Counted from the stretch's first letter, positions 45,090-56,403 are shown. The stretch: DNA of 64,000 nt from Takakia lepidozioides (GCA_030704615.1 CM060731.1:38316001-38380000); one strand, 5' to 3'. Program-made: numbers and translations. Notes: a model not told the origin generated them from the sequence alone.

Positions 45090-45545
45090 ACCATTTCGTG
45101 AGAGGATTGTGCTCCATTAGCTAACGGTATTCTTCAGAAAAAGTAGTTAGTAAATGGGAGAAAAAACAGGTGCGCTCTTAAAGGAAACCGTTTGTAAGTA
45201 GATGGAGAGGATTGTTCTCCAATAGCTAACGGTATTCTTCAGAAAAAGCAGTTAGTAAATGGGGAAAAACTACAGGTATGGAAACCGTTTGTAAGGTAGA
45301 TGCAAAACGGACCATTTCGTGAGAGGATTTTTCTCCATTAGCTAACGGTATTCTCTTGAAAAAAAGTTAGTAAATGGGGAAAAAAACAGGTGCGCTCTTA
45401 AAGGAAACCGTTTGTAAGTAGATGGAACACGTACCATTTCGTGAGAGGATTTTTCTCCATTAGCTAACGGTATTCTCCAGAAAAAACACGTAGTAAATGG
45501 GAAAAAAAACAGGTGCGCTCTTAAAGGAAACCGTTTGTAGATGGA
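45090..45545. repeat. Minisatellite, ~4 copies of a ~115-bp unit
   Basis: The block ACCATTTCGTGAGAGGATT ... TTAGCTAACGGTATTCT ... AAACCGTTTGTAAG repeats at about 45090, 45205, 45311 and 45432 with few differences. It lies between the ABC1K start and the duplicated SWIM-RING 5' region. It has no coding potential. Confidence 0.85.
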
Positions 45546-45548
45546 TAA

Positions 45549-46195
45549 CGTTACACCGCAGGTGGGGCCTTGGAGCTGGTCTCGGTTGGGAAGATGTCCG
45601 CGAGAAAGGATTTGTGGAAAGGAGGACGGCCATTTAGCAGAGAGAAGCAAAGCGAGCCCCTGTGAATTCGAGGAGGTGGCCACATTGCAGAGTTTTTTGC
45701 GCACCGTTTCGGTGGTCTCACCAGTTGTTGTTGCTGCACACATCAAGAAGCAAAACTGTTTTGTCTCCATGCCGAGGTACATTACATTCCTCTATGTAGT
45801 TTGCAAGTTTCTTTAAGTAAATGTCCAGCTATGAGGTGTTTTGGGAGTTGAGTTTCTCGTGTGGGACTTGATCGTATCTTTCCAGAAGAATTACTTCGAA
45901 GGATGGAATTCGTGGAGGGTTGATTCTCATTGGGTCCAGTGTTTTGTTTCCCTGGTTTCTGTGATTGAACTAGTTCGCTTCTTTTGGATTGATGCTACTG
46001 GAATTTGTTCTCTCCCATCTACGAATCTGTATCCCTCTCAACCTTCTTCTGCAGGCTTCATACGGTTGGATGTCCAGTGAACTTCCGCATTTGTCGTCGT
46101 TGCTCATATGTGACGAAATGGTTCCTCTGCTTCTGGTTGAAATTGTTCTAGGCGCAAGGCGTTGTCTGAAGATGTCATGAGGGCCCATCGACGAC
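45549..46195 (+). pseudogene. Truncated copy of the 5' part of the SWIM-RING gene
   Basis: About 640 bp closely match 57712-58345: the upstream region, the ATGCCGAG micro-exon (about 45769-45776), the whole first intron, and the start of exon 2 to GAAGATGTC. Then about 10 bases present in the intact gene are missing, and homology ends near 46195. In the copy the intron acceptor reads TTCTAG instead of TTCCAG. No SWIM or RING region remains, so it cannot encode the protein, although it may retain promoter activity. Confidence 0.85.
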
Positions 46196-46366
46196 CCCAA
46201 ATGCATTATATGATTGTCTGACAGTGAGCAACCCAAGCTAGCTGAGTAGCTGACAATTTCAAGCTATGATAGCCTTGAACTCGGTCGACTTGTAATACAT
46301 TGTTCATGACTTTCCTTCCAAAGGAGGCTTGCAGTGAACAATGATGAGATCTGATGGGGAAATTGT

Positions 46367-48471
46367 ATGAAACAGGAACTACCAAGACAACCTGCCTCTA
46401 TCAGCAATGAAACTGCCGATGGAGAACCTATAACAGTTGAAGAAGTGATTGAGAGAATTGGTAGGTTTCTCTGCGTCATCTTTGAATTAGTGTAACTCTC
46501 TGGTTTCTTTGTATGTGTAGATCCAACCCTTCAATGAGGGCTCGGATGGGAACAGATGTGATTGCTGATTGAAGCGTCAAATGGGTAGGGCACAGGATTT
46601 GGAAGGTTTCAGCTAGGGTTGGTGACATACACAGGCCTGGCATGGCTAGCTGACGCAGCTGAGATGATTCTTCTCTCTTTCATTGGTCCTGCAGTATAAG
46701 CCTGTCATTTCATGCATGATCCTTAATGCAGAGGCTAGTCAGTGCGCATTTGGTCATTTGTTTCTCAGTGACATGGGGCATGTGTGAAGAGAGCAACTTG
46801 TAACAAATATGTGGTCAATCACCTGAGGGTCCATACAAGTAATTTAACTTAGTTCTCTCAAATTAGTCCTCTAGCAGTTTGTTGGGGCTATCTCGTGTCA
46901 CCCCTCAATTATGAGTTCAGAGTTTACAAGGCTCCTATGTTCATGTGACTTGACAGATTCCACCTAAAATACCATGTAAATGTTGCAGAACTCATTGCAC
47001 ACGTGTGCAGTGCACAGTTTAGTGATTGTTGGATTGGTGTCTGATGTTGCAAGGATGGTATGGCAGGCAAGGTGCGAGTGGCAGCTGTCCTCATTTGGAG
47101 AAAGCGCCATCTCCAGTGCTGTTTTTGCTGGCTTCATCCTGTACCTCCTCCCCCGTTCATCCATCTCCAGCCTCTTTATATACGAATTTAGCTGTGAGGA
47201 GTACACTTCTTGTATGGTTTGTCCATTGAATTGAACAGCGTTTTGTCTACGGACTTCTCTCTTACCCATCCGCCCAGTGCCCCCTTCCCCCCCCCCAACC
47301 AACAGACATAAGCACATGCACACACACAACATCCTGGACCCCCCTCAAGTATTAGTGTGAATGAGCAGGTTCCAAGACAAGGAAATATTTTCAGTAGATA
47401 TAAATTGCAACCTGGACTGGCTGCATTGGTTGTCTGGATATATTTGCACATCTACTACCTTGTTAAGTACCATGAGATGTTTTTTAACATCACCAGGCTT
47501 GAGCTGCCCAGCTGTAGGTTCTCATCTGACAACCTTCATGGTTCTTATCACTTCAACTTCATTTGCTTTACTCAGAATACCTTGATTATAGGTGACAAAG
47601 TGGATTAACAAAATGATCTACAGCTCTTGCATGGGGTGAACTAGACCTCTGGTTGCTTGCCCTTCATCCTCTACCATGAAAAAGCTTTAGGCTAAGCACT
47701 GTAAAGTTTGGCTTGAATGCAAAGCAACCAGGTATTGATAGGCGTCGGGCTGTGATGCAGAGATGCTTATTGTTGGGGTCTTGTGTCTGATGTAAAAGGG
47801 CGTCGACTTGGATTTCTCACAACAGCTCTCTTTGCATTCTTCTTTGGTATCTTAAGGTATATTTCTTCCTTATGTCTCCCGACCTTCCTTACTAAGTGAA
47901 CCGTCATGACATTTCCGCGCTACTAAGTTTGTGTCCCTTGTTCTTCTTCACTCTTCTTTGGAAGAGTGATGTGATTCCCTTCCTCTTTGGGGAGGATATC
48001 GCTGAAAATCTGTTACTAGGTTCGTCCCAAATGTCCAGTAAGGTAGTTGAAACGAACCCTATAACTATCATGGAATCACTTCTGCCAGTGTTGTTGAAAT
48101 CAGATTGAGACAAAGGAGATTTAGGCACGTTGGTAACAGAGGAAATATTGCTGAAAGCTTGAGTCGAGTCCTTGATAATCTACTCTGAGCTTCCTTGCAG
48201 CTCAGCTACTTTCAGGGTGGAGCCCTATTTTGCACATTGCTATTCAGCTCAGTTTTGCAAAAATTAGTTGTCTGCATAGGTGGATTCCACTTATCTTTTG
48301 CTGATTCTCAGCGTCTCTTTAATCAATTCCTTCTATCTGGATTCAATGTTTCACGATTCAAAGTCAAAAACTGCTAACGTCATTAACGGCTTTTGCAGTG
48401 CTTGGTCTCCAGCATTCTGGTGGCTTCTGCTGTCTCGAGCATTTGTTGGTTTTGGACTTGGTGGTGCATCT
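46367..48471 (+). pseudogene. 5' part of an MFS transporter (SV2/SVOP-like), truncated
   Basis: Five exons join in frame: 46367-46460, 46596-46693, 47067-47140, 47761-47856, 48399-48471. They start MKQELPRQPASI and then read ITVEEVIERIGFGRFQ, a first helix ([17 protein letters not shown]), ESAISSAVFAGFIL, and the MFS loop signature DAYCWGLVSDVKGRRLGF. The last exon gives WWLLLSRAFVGFGLGGAS. This covers only about the first four transmembrane helices of the usual twelve. After the last donor, the next acceptor (about 48766-48769) yields Val-Val and then a stop right before the nuclease-like gene. The 3' two-thirds is missing from the window. Identification as SV2/SVOP-like is by motif memory. 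Confidence 0.75.
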
Positions 48472-48776
48472 GTAAGGCCCCTTTCAGCACACTGTTTGAA
48501 GTTATGTCGGATGAATTAGTTATCTACACTAACTACATATACATGTTACTGGTAGACAGCAGGTGACAGCCAGCTGCTCTCGGTCATATTATCTCTTAGA
48601 ACCATGCAAGAACCACATCAGCCCTTCAGTGTTTGAGATGTGTCTTGACACTTCCATTACTAGTTTACCACACGATTGGGGAAAGAGAAGAGGGGGCCTA
48701 GGCTGTGTGCTTAGCAGCATGTGGTTCCGTTTTTAGTTTGTAAGTCTACGTTGGTTTGGTGATGCAGGTTGTGTAG

Positions 48777-49695
48777 ATGGCGTTATACCATGGCGGGGAG
48801 AATGACGTCGCGTCTGTGTCATACCGTCCAATTTCGAGGGATACAAGTCCAATTTCGGGATATCCTAACATTCGTCCACTCCGTTTCACAGACTTGGGTG
48901 CTTTCCAGGAGATATGCATGGCGCGCTTGAGGAGCTTGATTGAGGGAATAGGGACATCTCAGCACTTGGCTTTTAGAGATGTCAGAAAAGAGACTGTTGA
49001 TGAGATTGACAGGATGCGCCAAGAGGGACATGGATGGCTACCCCAGATGACCATTCTGTACGACGGGAGCGATGAGGCTCTCATTGTGACTCTCATGGTT
49101 GGTGTAATACATGAGCTCGGGGCAACAGAATTTGCTACGATGTTCAGAGGTAAGTTGACTGATCTAGGCCTTCCCCGAAATGCCATTGCGGATCTCGGAA
49201 GCTCAAGGTGGGGAGACTCTTCACGCAGATCGAAGGAAGGGGATGTAGCCTTCAAACCTAGGTCTCGTAACAGGCAAGGGGATTGGCCAACTTTGGTGAT
49301 TGAAGTTGGTGTGTCAGAGTTGCTTGCTGAGTTGCATGCTGATGCAGAATTTTGGCTCACCCAAAGTGGTGGACAAACTCGCATTGTCATCGTATTGAAG
49401 ATCAACAAAACGACACAAGAAATTCTTATCGAGCGGTGGGAGACTGTTCCTAGGACACGACCAGCTCGTTCCACTGCTCATTATCATCCCAACATAGGAC
49501 TTATGCAGTCTATTACTTTGCAAGCCAATGCTCCATACCTAGGCTCTCCCTAGGCTCTCCCTAGGCTCTCCGCTTGTGATTCCTGCTGATAAATTCTTTG
49601 ATGTTGTGCCCCAAGGTATTCCCCCAGGCAAATTTCAGTTCACTAGGCAGGACCTCACAGAATTCAGGAATAACTATTGGTCAATGTTGCATTGA
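48777..49695 (+). pseudogene. Uma2-like PD-(D/E)XK nuclease-type gene, frameshifted
   Basis: An intronless frame starting MALYHGGENDVASV reads 258 codons to a stop at 49553. The core FKPRSRNRQGDWPTLVIEVG followed by ELHADAEFWLTQSGGQTRI resembles the Uma2-type PD-(D/E)XK fold (Asp ... Glu-x-Gly). This is family-level inference. Compared with the minus-strand sister (57297-56404), three copies of the 11-mer CCTAGGCTCTC (about 49538-49571) shift the frame. The final ~45 codons (LVIPADKFFDVVPQG to the old stop at 49695) are still present but out of frame. Sequence shared with the sister begins two bases before the ATG. Confidence 0.6.
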
Positions 49696-49699
49696 GCAA

Positions 49700-50429
49700 G
49701 TAGGCCAGACCTGGACGTAGGCTTTGCAACTCGCTCCGATATTGTCCAAGAAACTACAAATTCAACAATATCTTTATTTTAACATTTTGATGCTAAATTT
49801 TGAAAAATGCTTGCACATATTGCAGGCTCCATAAGCACAAGACATGATGGGGAGGCTAATTTACATGTTACCATGGATTTCACTGCTCAAAACCTACAGC
49901 ACCTGACAAACCACCTACAAACTTGGGAGAGCTGATCGACAAAGGTTAACTCTTGTTGGTAGCTAAATCGTTCACTGTAAGTGTTGGGACTTGCTGCTCC
50001 CGTCATCTTAAAAACTAGGGGTTTTGCCTTAAGCCATCTGAGATTGGACCACACGACGTAAGCCATGGACAGAGGTCAGACGCATCGCACAGGTCATCAA
50101 GTGAGGCCTAAGCAGACTCTTCCTGGAGAAGTTTCTTGGCAAGGTGGATACATGATGATCATATATCATACCTTCTCCTAGTAAAGCTTAGAAGTACTGT
50201 CTGGCCTGGTACTGTTTTTTGGCTGGGTTGCTGAAAGAACATGTCATTGCCCTTTGAAGAAAAATTTGTATCCAACAGCCATAACTGCTAGCCTTGAATT
50301 GGACTGGATATGCAGGATGAGAGAGAGTACGTGTCAGCAGGTTCTGCCAGCACATTTATGAAGAACTTGGCCTGTACCAAGAATGTGAATAATTCAGCAG
50401 ACTCTAAAGCATTATGACCTGATTTTCAT
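49700..50429. other. Intergenic sequence, no gene seen
   Basis: Only about 25 bp after the old stop are still shared with the sister nuclease-like gene. I see nothing else supportable. Confidence 0.4.
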
Positions 50430-50681
50430 GTGTCAAGACTAATGTTTCCATCCATCTCACCAGCCTTATTTGCCCAGAGACTTGGGTTTTGGCTGTTCGT
50501 GGTTCTGGCATTGCCACCAACGCAGACCGAACCCAATCCTGGTCCTAACAATCCTTCACACTCCCTGAAAACTCTTAAGAGAGCTACTCAGAAGAGGCCT
50601 GCTGCTAATGAAACCATTTTCCTTCTGAGGAGGTACCAAATTCTCAGCCACTCTAGTGATCCTAGTGTGTCTAGGATTTAA
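50430..50681 (+). mobile_element. Possible LINE N-terminal fragment with NPGP motif
   Basis: An 83-codon open frame has a hydrophobic stretch (LGFWLFVVLALPP) followed directly by TQTEPNPGPNN. A hydrophobic segment plus a D/ExNPGP-like motif is found at the N-terminus of ORFs in some non-LTR retrotransposons, where it works as a 2A-type element. The usual Asp before the Glu is not present in the expected place, so activity is doubtful. It lies on the opposite strand to the other LINE pieces here. Confidence 0.4.
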
Positions 50682-51809
50682 TCGTGATGGTCTGCTAGCT
50701 TTCATAGATTCTTCTACTGCAAGGCCTGGCAACACTTCTGAATAACCATTTTCAGAATCTTTGCATTCTGATAAAAGCTACGAAGCCTCTCCCACCAGTT
50801 CAAAAAAATGGAGTAAAGGATATGTACTGTAATATCCATCCATTGACAGCTTGTCAGTTTTTATTCTTTCAGTAGGGCTCAAGTAGTAATGTCACAATTA
50901 TGTACAAATAAAACTCGAAAGACCCTCTCAGGTTATAGTCAAAGATGTAGAGGAAGGTACATGCTTGACAAATCACCACTCAGTGCATATTTTGCCCTTG
51001 AATAGTGCTACAGTGGCGACAAAGTTCTGGTGGTTGACGTTAAATGAGTATCTATGGCCAAGCGTGGCCTGGCTCAAAATCTCTTTCCATGCTCTTCCAA
51101 TCACTTCTATTGGAACTTTTTGATGTCCTCATTGGCTAGTCTAAAAGGTGTGTAAAGATGATTGTGTGTGTTTACATCAGTAGGAACGTATGGCAGAAAG
51201 GTAGTCCACATTGCACTTAAGGACAGAAAACCCTGTGTGGCAAGCTAGAGAGCCTTACCGAGAGATTATGAACCACTACATTCTGAAGGCTCTGCATTCA
51301 CAGCTCTGCCTGCACACCAACCAGATCTATTATGGCATCACAATGGCCACTTATCTGTTGACCAACTTGAAGTTCATCCAAATACGTGTATGACGAAAAA
51401 TAACTACACTGCCCATGCAAAAAAGGCAGATGAGCTTATCCTTCACATGTGGGTAGAAGTAGCTCCATGTGTTTCTAGGAGAGTCCAACATGTGTGGGGA
51501 CTGTTGGTCAGCCAAGCCCCAGGGTTGAAGGGAAAGATCTCTAAATCCTGGAAACCTAGAGTCTCCTCTCTGACATATCTATGTGGTCAAACAATGAAAC
51601 GAAACAAATCTTGATGGGCTACCAAAATTGCATTGCATTTGCTAGCAAGTCTGTTGCGCATAACTGAATACATGTTTATACTAAATATATTCAGCTCACA
51701 AATAACTGGATAACGTGAAATTTTCTGTATTAGCTTTTCATGAATATGATAGCATCTATCTGAGTAGTTGGCCCAACTAGAGGGAAAAGAAGGTGGGGTG
51801 GAGTTGCAG

Positions 51810-51867
51810 GTTCGCAGCATATGGAGCTACCAAACGCAGCCTCACCCAATTCACCAAATCTCTACCG
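51810..51867 (+). pseudogene. Inverted NOL exon carrying the YxxxK active site
   Basis: After the acceptor GTTGCAG, the plus strand reads (R)FAAYGATKRSLTQFTKSLP and ends at a GTTTTT donor. Its phase completes the AG left over at the end of the minus-strand exon at 52079. The splice sites have been inverted together with the exon, so a local inversion within the gene is indicated. Confidence 0.85.
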
Positions 51868-52423
51868 GTTTTTGCATCCTCATCTTCTCCTTATTCAGAG
51901 CTTAAGAAATCAAGAACACAAATTTCTGCCCAACTCATCATACATGTTGAAGGAAAGGAAGCAGATTGATGTCCCACAAGAACATAGTCTCTCAATATCA
52001 TGATCAACTACATCAGCTGACTAGACTGTACTTGTATGCCAATGTCACGAAAGTAGACAAAAGGGTGATTTCCCAAACCTAGGAGTCGGATTGCCATCAG
52101 CACCTGCACCGTCCATGTTGAAAATATGCCCCCCCTGAGGTTGCTCCCTCATTAATCTAATAGCCTGTTCCTCGAATCCCAAACTGCACCCTTGAGACTC
52201 TCAACAAACCTCCCCACAATCACTGCATCCAAACCATGTCTGCTTTTAGTTTAAGAAGCTCTGGGTCAATTGGCAAAGTGAAGGCCCCATGTTGTTGATG
52301 AGAGGGTCCTGCTTTCTCTTCTCTCTCTTGGGTCAATCCTAGTCTCTGACACATGCTACATGGCCATTACCACCTACAGAAGTGAGTCCTACTACTGGCT
52401 CAGTAACAACAGTACTCACTTCC

Positions 52424-52690
52424 CTATTGTTCCCTCTCCTTTCTGATTGCTTGCACCCAGAATGGCGACTTTAGTGTGATTAGTTGATCACTCTTATTAT
52501 CTCTTTCTGCCTCTACCCCCTTCAATACTACTGAGGCTTGCACAAGGCACTTTCCAGCATAGCCAAATGTACAGGCTGAACCATACATTATTTGGAAATA
52601 ATTTGCCCAAAGGTGGATTTGGGAAGTCCTTGTGTATCGGTTTGTGGGCTGTGGCCAATCCATGATCACATTGATATAAGTGGTGGTCAA
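52424..52690 (-). other. Unassigned open frame in a NOL intron
   Basis: An 88-codon open frame has no recognised domain. It may be a decayed retroelement; chance is possible. Confidence 0.2.
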
Positions 52691-53019
52691 AGAAGGAAAG
52701 GGTAGATCAATTTATGTAACCAAAAGAGATTCAGAAACATGGCATTTGAGCAGTGTCAAATACAGTCACCCTTCACTAGCTAAAGTACCAAGCTGCAGCA
52801 CTGTGCAATGCTTTGAGAGATGATACCTGTCGGCAACTAAGGATTACACCAAGTGTGTTTGTCTCAACAATCTCCCTGCCAAACAAAAGTATGAAGGTAA
52901 GACTCAAGGAAGGGCAAGAACATATGGAATCCATCTATCCTACCTATCCTAGACATGACAAGTATTCAAAAGCACTACTGCTACCTCAAGTCAATGGTGA
53001 ACCCACCAGGAGAAAAACC

Positions 53020-53860
53020 CAGAGAATGTACTCGTAAAACCTTAGCCCCTTTCACGGCACTCTGAGAACAAAACAGGGGGTACCTCAGTGGTAGAGCACC
53101 CCACCGGAATGGGGGAGGTCCTAGGTTCAATCCCTAGCCCGACCACAAATCAGCCTCCACGTCAGCTTCATTTAGCGGAGTCGGTCCTTCCTGCCAAGTA
53201 TTCCAGTACTTGAATATTTCCTCTACCTTTTCCCGCCAGGACTTGGCCTGTTTAACAGGAAGGTCACGCTTCCAAGAAATAGTCGAGCATCTTAGGGTAT
53301 CTGGTATTAGGCATGCGAATCAACTGACCCCACCTTCTGACGTTGAGCTCATCATGTCGAGAGCTCAAGGGTGGTACAAACTCGCCCCGAACAGCCATGT
53401 TACTTATAGAGCATGCGACATGCTGTCTTTAAGCACCGAAAGCTGAATGGGTTCCTACAGTTTTAGCATGGTTGGAGTTGCCCACCCACACAGCAGATGC
53501 ATACTCCAAGGTAGGCCTAATCATGTTGCAAAGCATGGTCCTTTACCTTCAATATTAATCCCTCTGCAGTGGAAAAATTGAGTGAGACAAAGTGTTTTAA
53601 CAACTTTTGGCATATGTGCATCTGAGTTACAACTGGCGGAAAACTCAACAGCAAGATATGGTGAGGTCATCCACAAACATAAGAGCTGGTATGGTGGCAT
53701 CCCCCACCTTTAACCCAAATCCCTTGCTTTCCACCTCTTCAAGGAGCTGATTCATGAAAACCTTGAAGAGCAGTGGGGAGAGGGTACAACCTTGAGCTAC
53801 ACTTGTGGTCAATGTCAAGGAAATTAAACTTGTGGCCTTTGACCATAACACAACTTGTCT
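53020..53860 (-). mobile_element. LINE fragment (RT palm, thumb, 3' end) in a NOL intron
   Basis: Minus-strand translation gives VAQGCTLSPLLFKVFMNQLL and ALMFVDDLTISCC (RT motifs with the catalytic DD) at 53851-53645. It then gives MIRPTLEYASAVWVGNSNH near 53450-53540, homologous to the copy in ABC1K intron 13. The 3' terminal word (plus strand GAATGTACTCGTAAAACC) is at about 53026. A tRNA-derived SINE head sits between the body and the 3' end. Confidence 0.75.
53071..53145 (+). mobile_element. tRNA-derived SINE head
   Basis: It has a pol III A box (TACCTCAGTGGTAGAGC) and a perfect T-arm with B box (CTAGGTTCAATCCCTAG). The anticodon stem has a six-base loop and the acceptor stem mispairs, so it is not a functional tRNA. 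The 3' end of the SINE and its target duplication were not determined. It appears nested in the LINE fragment. Confidence 0.65.
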
Positions 53861-54939
53861 GCATACAGGTTGAGAAACTTACATGGTGTCAGCATTGCTA
53901 GAATCCACCAGTGGCTTGTATGTATATGCATTCGTGTCGGCATTGTTTATCTGTCCCAATTTGAGCAATCCCTCACAATCAACATCAGCATCTTGCCTGT
54001 TCCCAAATTACTCCAGTGTTTCCAAACATGGGATCATGGGGTTATATCTCACCCAACTTAGCTTAGAACTCCATCAATCACAAAACCAAGAATGTCAATG
54101 CCCAACTTACAAGGGTTCCACAACCATGCTCAAACATTGTGTGAGTGTAGCAGAACAACTGCAAAAATACAACAGTAGAGCCCAGCCAACAGAGAGAGAG
54201 CTGAACGAAGCCTACCCAAATGTCAACATGACCAAGCTTGCTCTTAGCCAAATCAGTTAGTGCTTCTAAGCTTTTCGCATCTCGAACATCACAAGCCTTC
54301 CCCTGCCAGCACGAAAAATGAAGTGACTACTACTGCCCACCTGTCCCATAGGGGCCTTCCAATTGCTACCTGGGTATACAAGCACAACCTACACAAGTAA
54401 AACTATAACCACACTTGGTGAAGAGTGACTTAGGACATGTAGATCTTAGAGAGGGATCACTTGGTACCAAGGGTAGCTTGTTACTTAATCTTAGATATTG
54501 TTCCGGGGTTTGAGACCTGCAGTTTTCTAGACAATGGCTGGTCGGGACCCTTTCATCCAACGAGAGAGGGGAATTAGAAAGGACAAACCCACCCAGACAC
54601 GTTGCTCCCCAAACTCCCCTTTGAGCTCTTGCACTGTGTTCTGAACCCGCTCCTCTGCAAGCAGCGATTGAGAAAGGCCAAATCCAGCCAATTAAAGCCG
54701 GAAAAGAAACAAAGAAAGAAAATTATCATATGATAAGAACGGCAGAGGGATTGCAACCACCACAGCACTGACAGATGGCCATCAACACTCGTTCTGCCTG
54801 AAGCCTGGCTTCCTAGCTAGTTGCAGAAGTGGATGATTACTTGCCATCCATTCTCAGATAATCAACAAGCAAACCTGGAGAATAGTATGAAACTACAGAG
54901 TCCTTCCCACACAAATTGAAGGTCCATCCCTGATTCCAA

Positions 54940-55025
54940 TTAGAATGTACTCATAAGACGTCGTTAGCTGCTCACCTAGTGCTCACCTAAGACTTCCTAC
55001 TGCTCACCTAAGACCTCTGCTACTT
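54940..55025 (-). mobile_element. LINE 3' end with short tandem repeats
   Basis: The plus-strand word GAATGTACTCATAAGACG (about 54948), the terminal word of the LINE pieces elsewhere, is followed by three GCTCACCTA-type repeats. No RT sequence directly upstream is recognised. Confidence 0.5.
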
Positions 55026-55115
55026 AGTCAGTGAGGTCATGAAGTGTCCTGTACATGGACATGTGAAGAAGAGCAGTTTGATGGAGAGGAATTTGAGCTG
55101 ATTCAATTAATGCAG

Positions 55116-55668
55116 CTATCTCCTCCCGTAGTATTTTCTGTGCTCTCCATCTTGAATATTGTCAATGCCTGCCAAGATAGTGGCCACGGAACCATCCCAT
55201 GGCACCTCACCAGGGAGAACAACCCATGCTGCAGCAGCTTCAACATTTTCTGCTTCAGCCAAGATACCAACCACAACGCCTATCCGTTGGACCTCAGATT
55301 CACTTGTCTCTAATTCTGCCATTGTTGTGGCCAACGACCCATCACCTGACATGACATCTGGGAGAGCAGACAGGGAGCAGACAATGCGTCTTCAGAATCA
55401 ATTGCTTCCAATTTGCCAGAACTGTGGAAGGCAAATCATCTTCTCTCATTCCCTCCAGGGTAGCCATCAACAGTGCAGCAGCTTCGCGTCCTTCAGCCGG
55501 TCTTGGAGATGTTGCACTACCTAATCCTGTGGGTGGCGGTTGTGGCACCATTTCCCTCACTAGTCTGGCCAGGTTTTGAAACTTTCTGTAGATAGACGGC
55601 ACAAAATAAACGGGAGGCTCCAGAGCAAGGTTGTTTCTTATGAAGTTGAATGCTGCAGAAGAGAACAT
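55116..55668 (-). other. Unassigned pair of overlapping open frames
   Basis: Frames 55668-55342 (108 codons; contains PTGLGSATSPRPAEGREAAA) and 55352-55116 (78 codons; acidic/Ala-rich) follow each other on the minus strand with a frame change. The composition looks protein-like, but I recognise no domain. It could be a decayed gene or part of the LINE whose 3' end is at 54940. Confidence 0.25.
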
Positions 55669-55669
55669 G

Positions 55670-56403
55670 TACTGATTTTTTCTAATTTCCTCAGTTGGGC
55701 GGATGCCTTGGCTGCTTTGGAAAGAACAGCCTCAAAGGTCTTGTCAATTCCACAAATCAACGCCTTACTTAGTTTCTGTCACAGTTTTCTGTCACCAAAA
55801 TGGTACAACCAAATGTGTTACAGAAGAGATGCATCTATGCAGAGAAGGTACCGAAATGTGCTAGTTGTTATTTCTAAGTTTTCCACTGTGGTTGGACACT
55901 TCTTTTCATAGTCAAATGTACTCAAAGCCTAGGAAGCACTCACACAGAAGAAAAGCAAGTGATCAACTTATGACAGCAAGCAAATCCACTCATCTGCAAT
56001 TGGGAAACAATGACCATCTCCGACCGGCAGCAACCATACAGATAACCTCCAAGGACATTTTGTCCTCTCAATTGACCTGCTCTTTGCTTTCCGATACCAA
56101 TTGTACACTATATTAATTGCGAATACATCCAAATACATACTTTCCTCAACTGCAACCATGTAAGAAAGTGAGTTCCACACTAACATTTGTAACCAGTCCT
56201 ACATCATGGTGAATGAGGGGGCCAGGTAGCCGAGAATCCTGACTGAGACCTCAAAAAACTGAGTTGGCTGATTATGAGTCTGTTTTTTTAGAGACAAACA
56301 AGAGAGAAAGCCTGTCCAACATATGACACTTGCAGAAGTTGCAAAAGTTTCGCAAAGTCAACCTCCAAGCACCTGCAATTTACTCCAAGTCTGGCCTATT
56401 TGC
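55670..56403. other. Intergenic sequence, no gene seen
   Basis: An AAATGTACTCAAAGCC word near 55914 may be another degraded LINE 3' end. Nothing else is supportable. Confidence 0.35.

Larger units (their letters stand above)
51259..54654 (-). pseudogene. NOL: Chlorophyll b reductase NOL-like gene, broken
   Basis: NOL/NYC1 are short-chain dehydrogenases that reduce chlorophyll b during its breakdown. Minus-strand exons: 54654-54593 (ERVQNTVQELKGEFGEQRVW), 54302-54216 (GKACDVRDAKSLEAL), 53950-53883 (INNADTNAYTYKPL; the usual NNAG is NNAD), 52875-52827 (EIVETNTLGVILSCRQ), 52164-52079 (GGHIFNMDGAGADGNPTPR) and 51309-51259 (NVVVHNLS). The next-to-last exon, with the catalytic YxxxK (AAYGATKRS), is on the plus strand at 51810-51867. 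The 51309 exon has an in-frame TGA at 51300-51298. Exons for the NAD(P)-binding TGxxxGxG start and for the C-terminus were not found. A LINE and a SINE occupy an intron. Confidence 0.85.

Noticed and set aside
53071-53145. Functional tRNA gene
   Set aside because: The anticodon loop has six bases, the acceptor stem does not pair, and a D-stem pair is broken; it fits a SINE head better.
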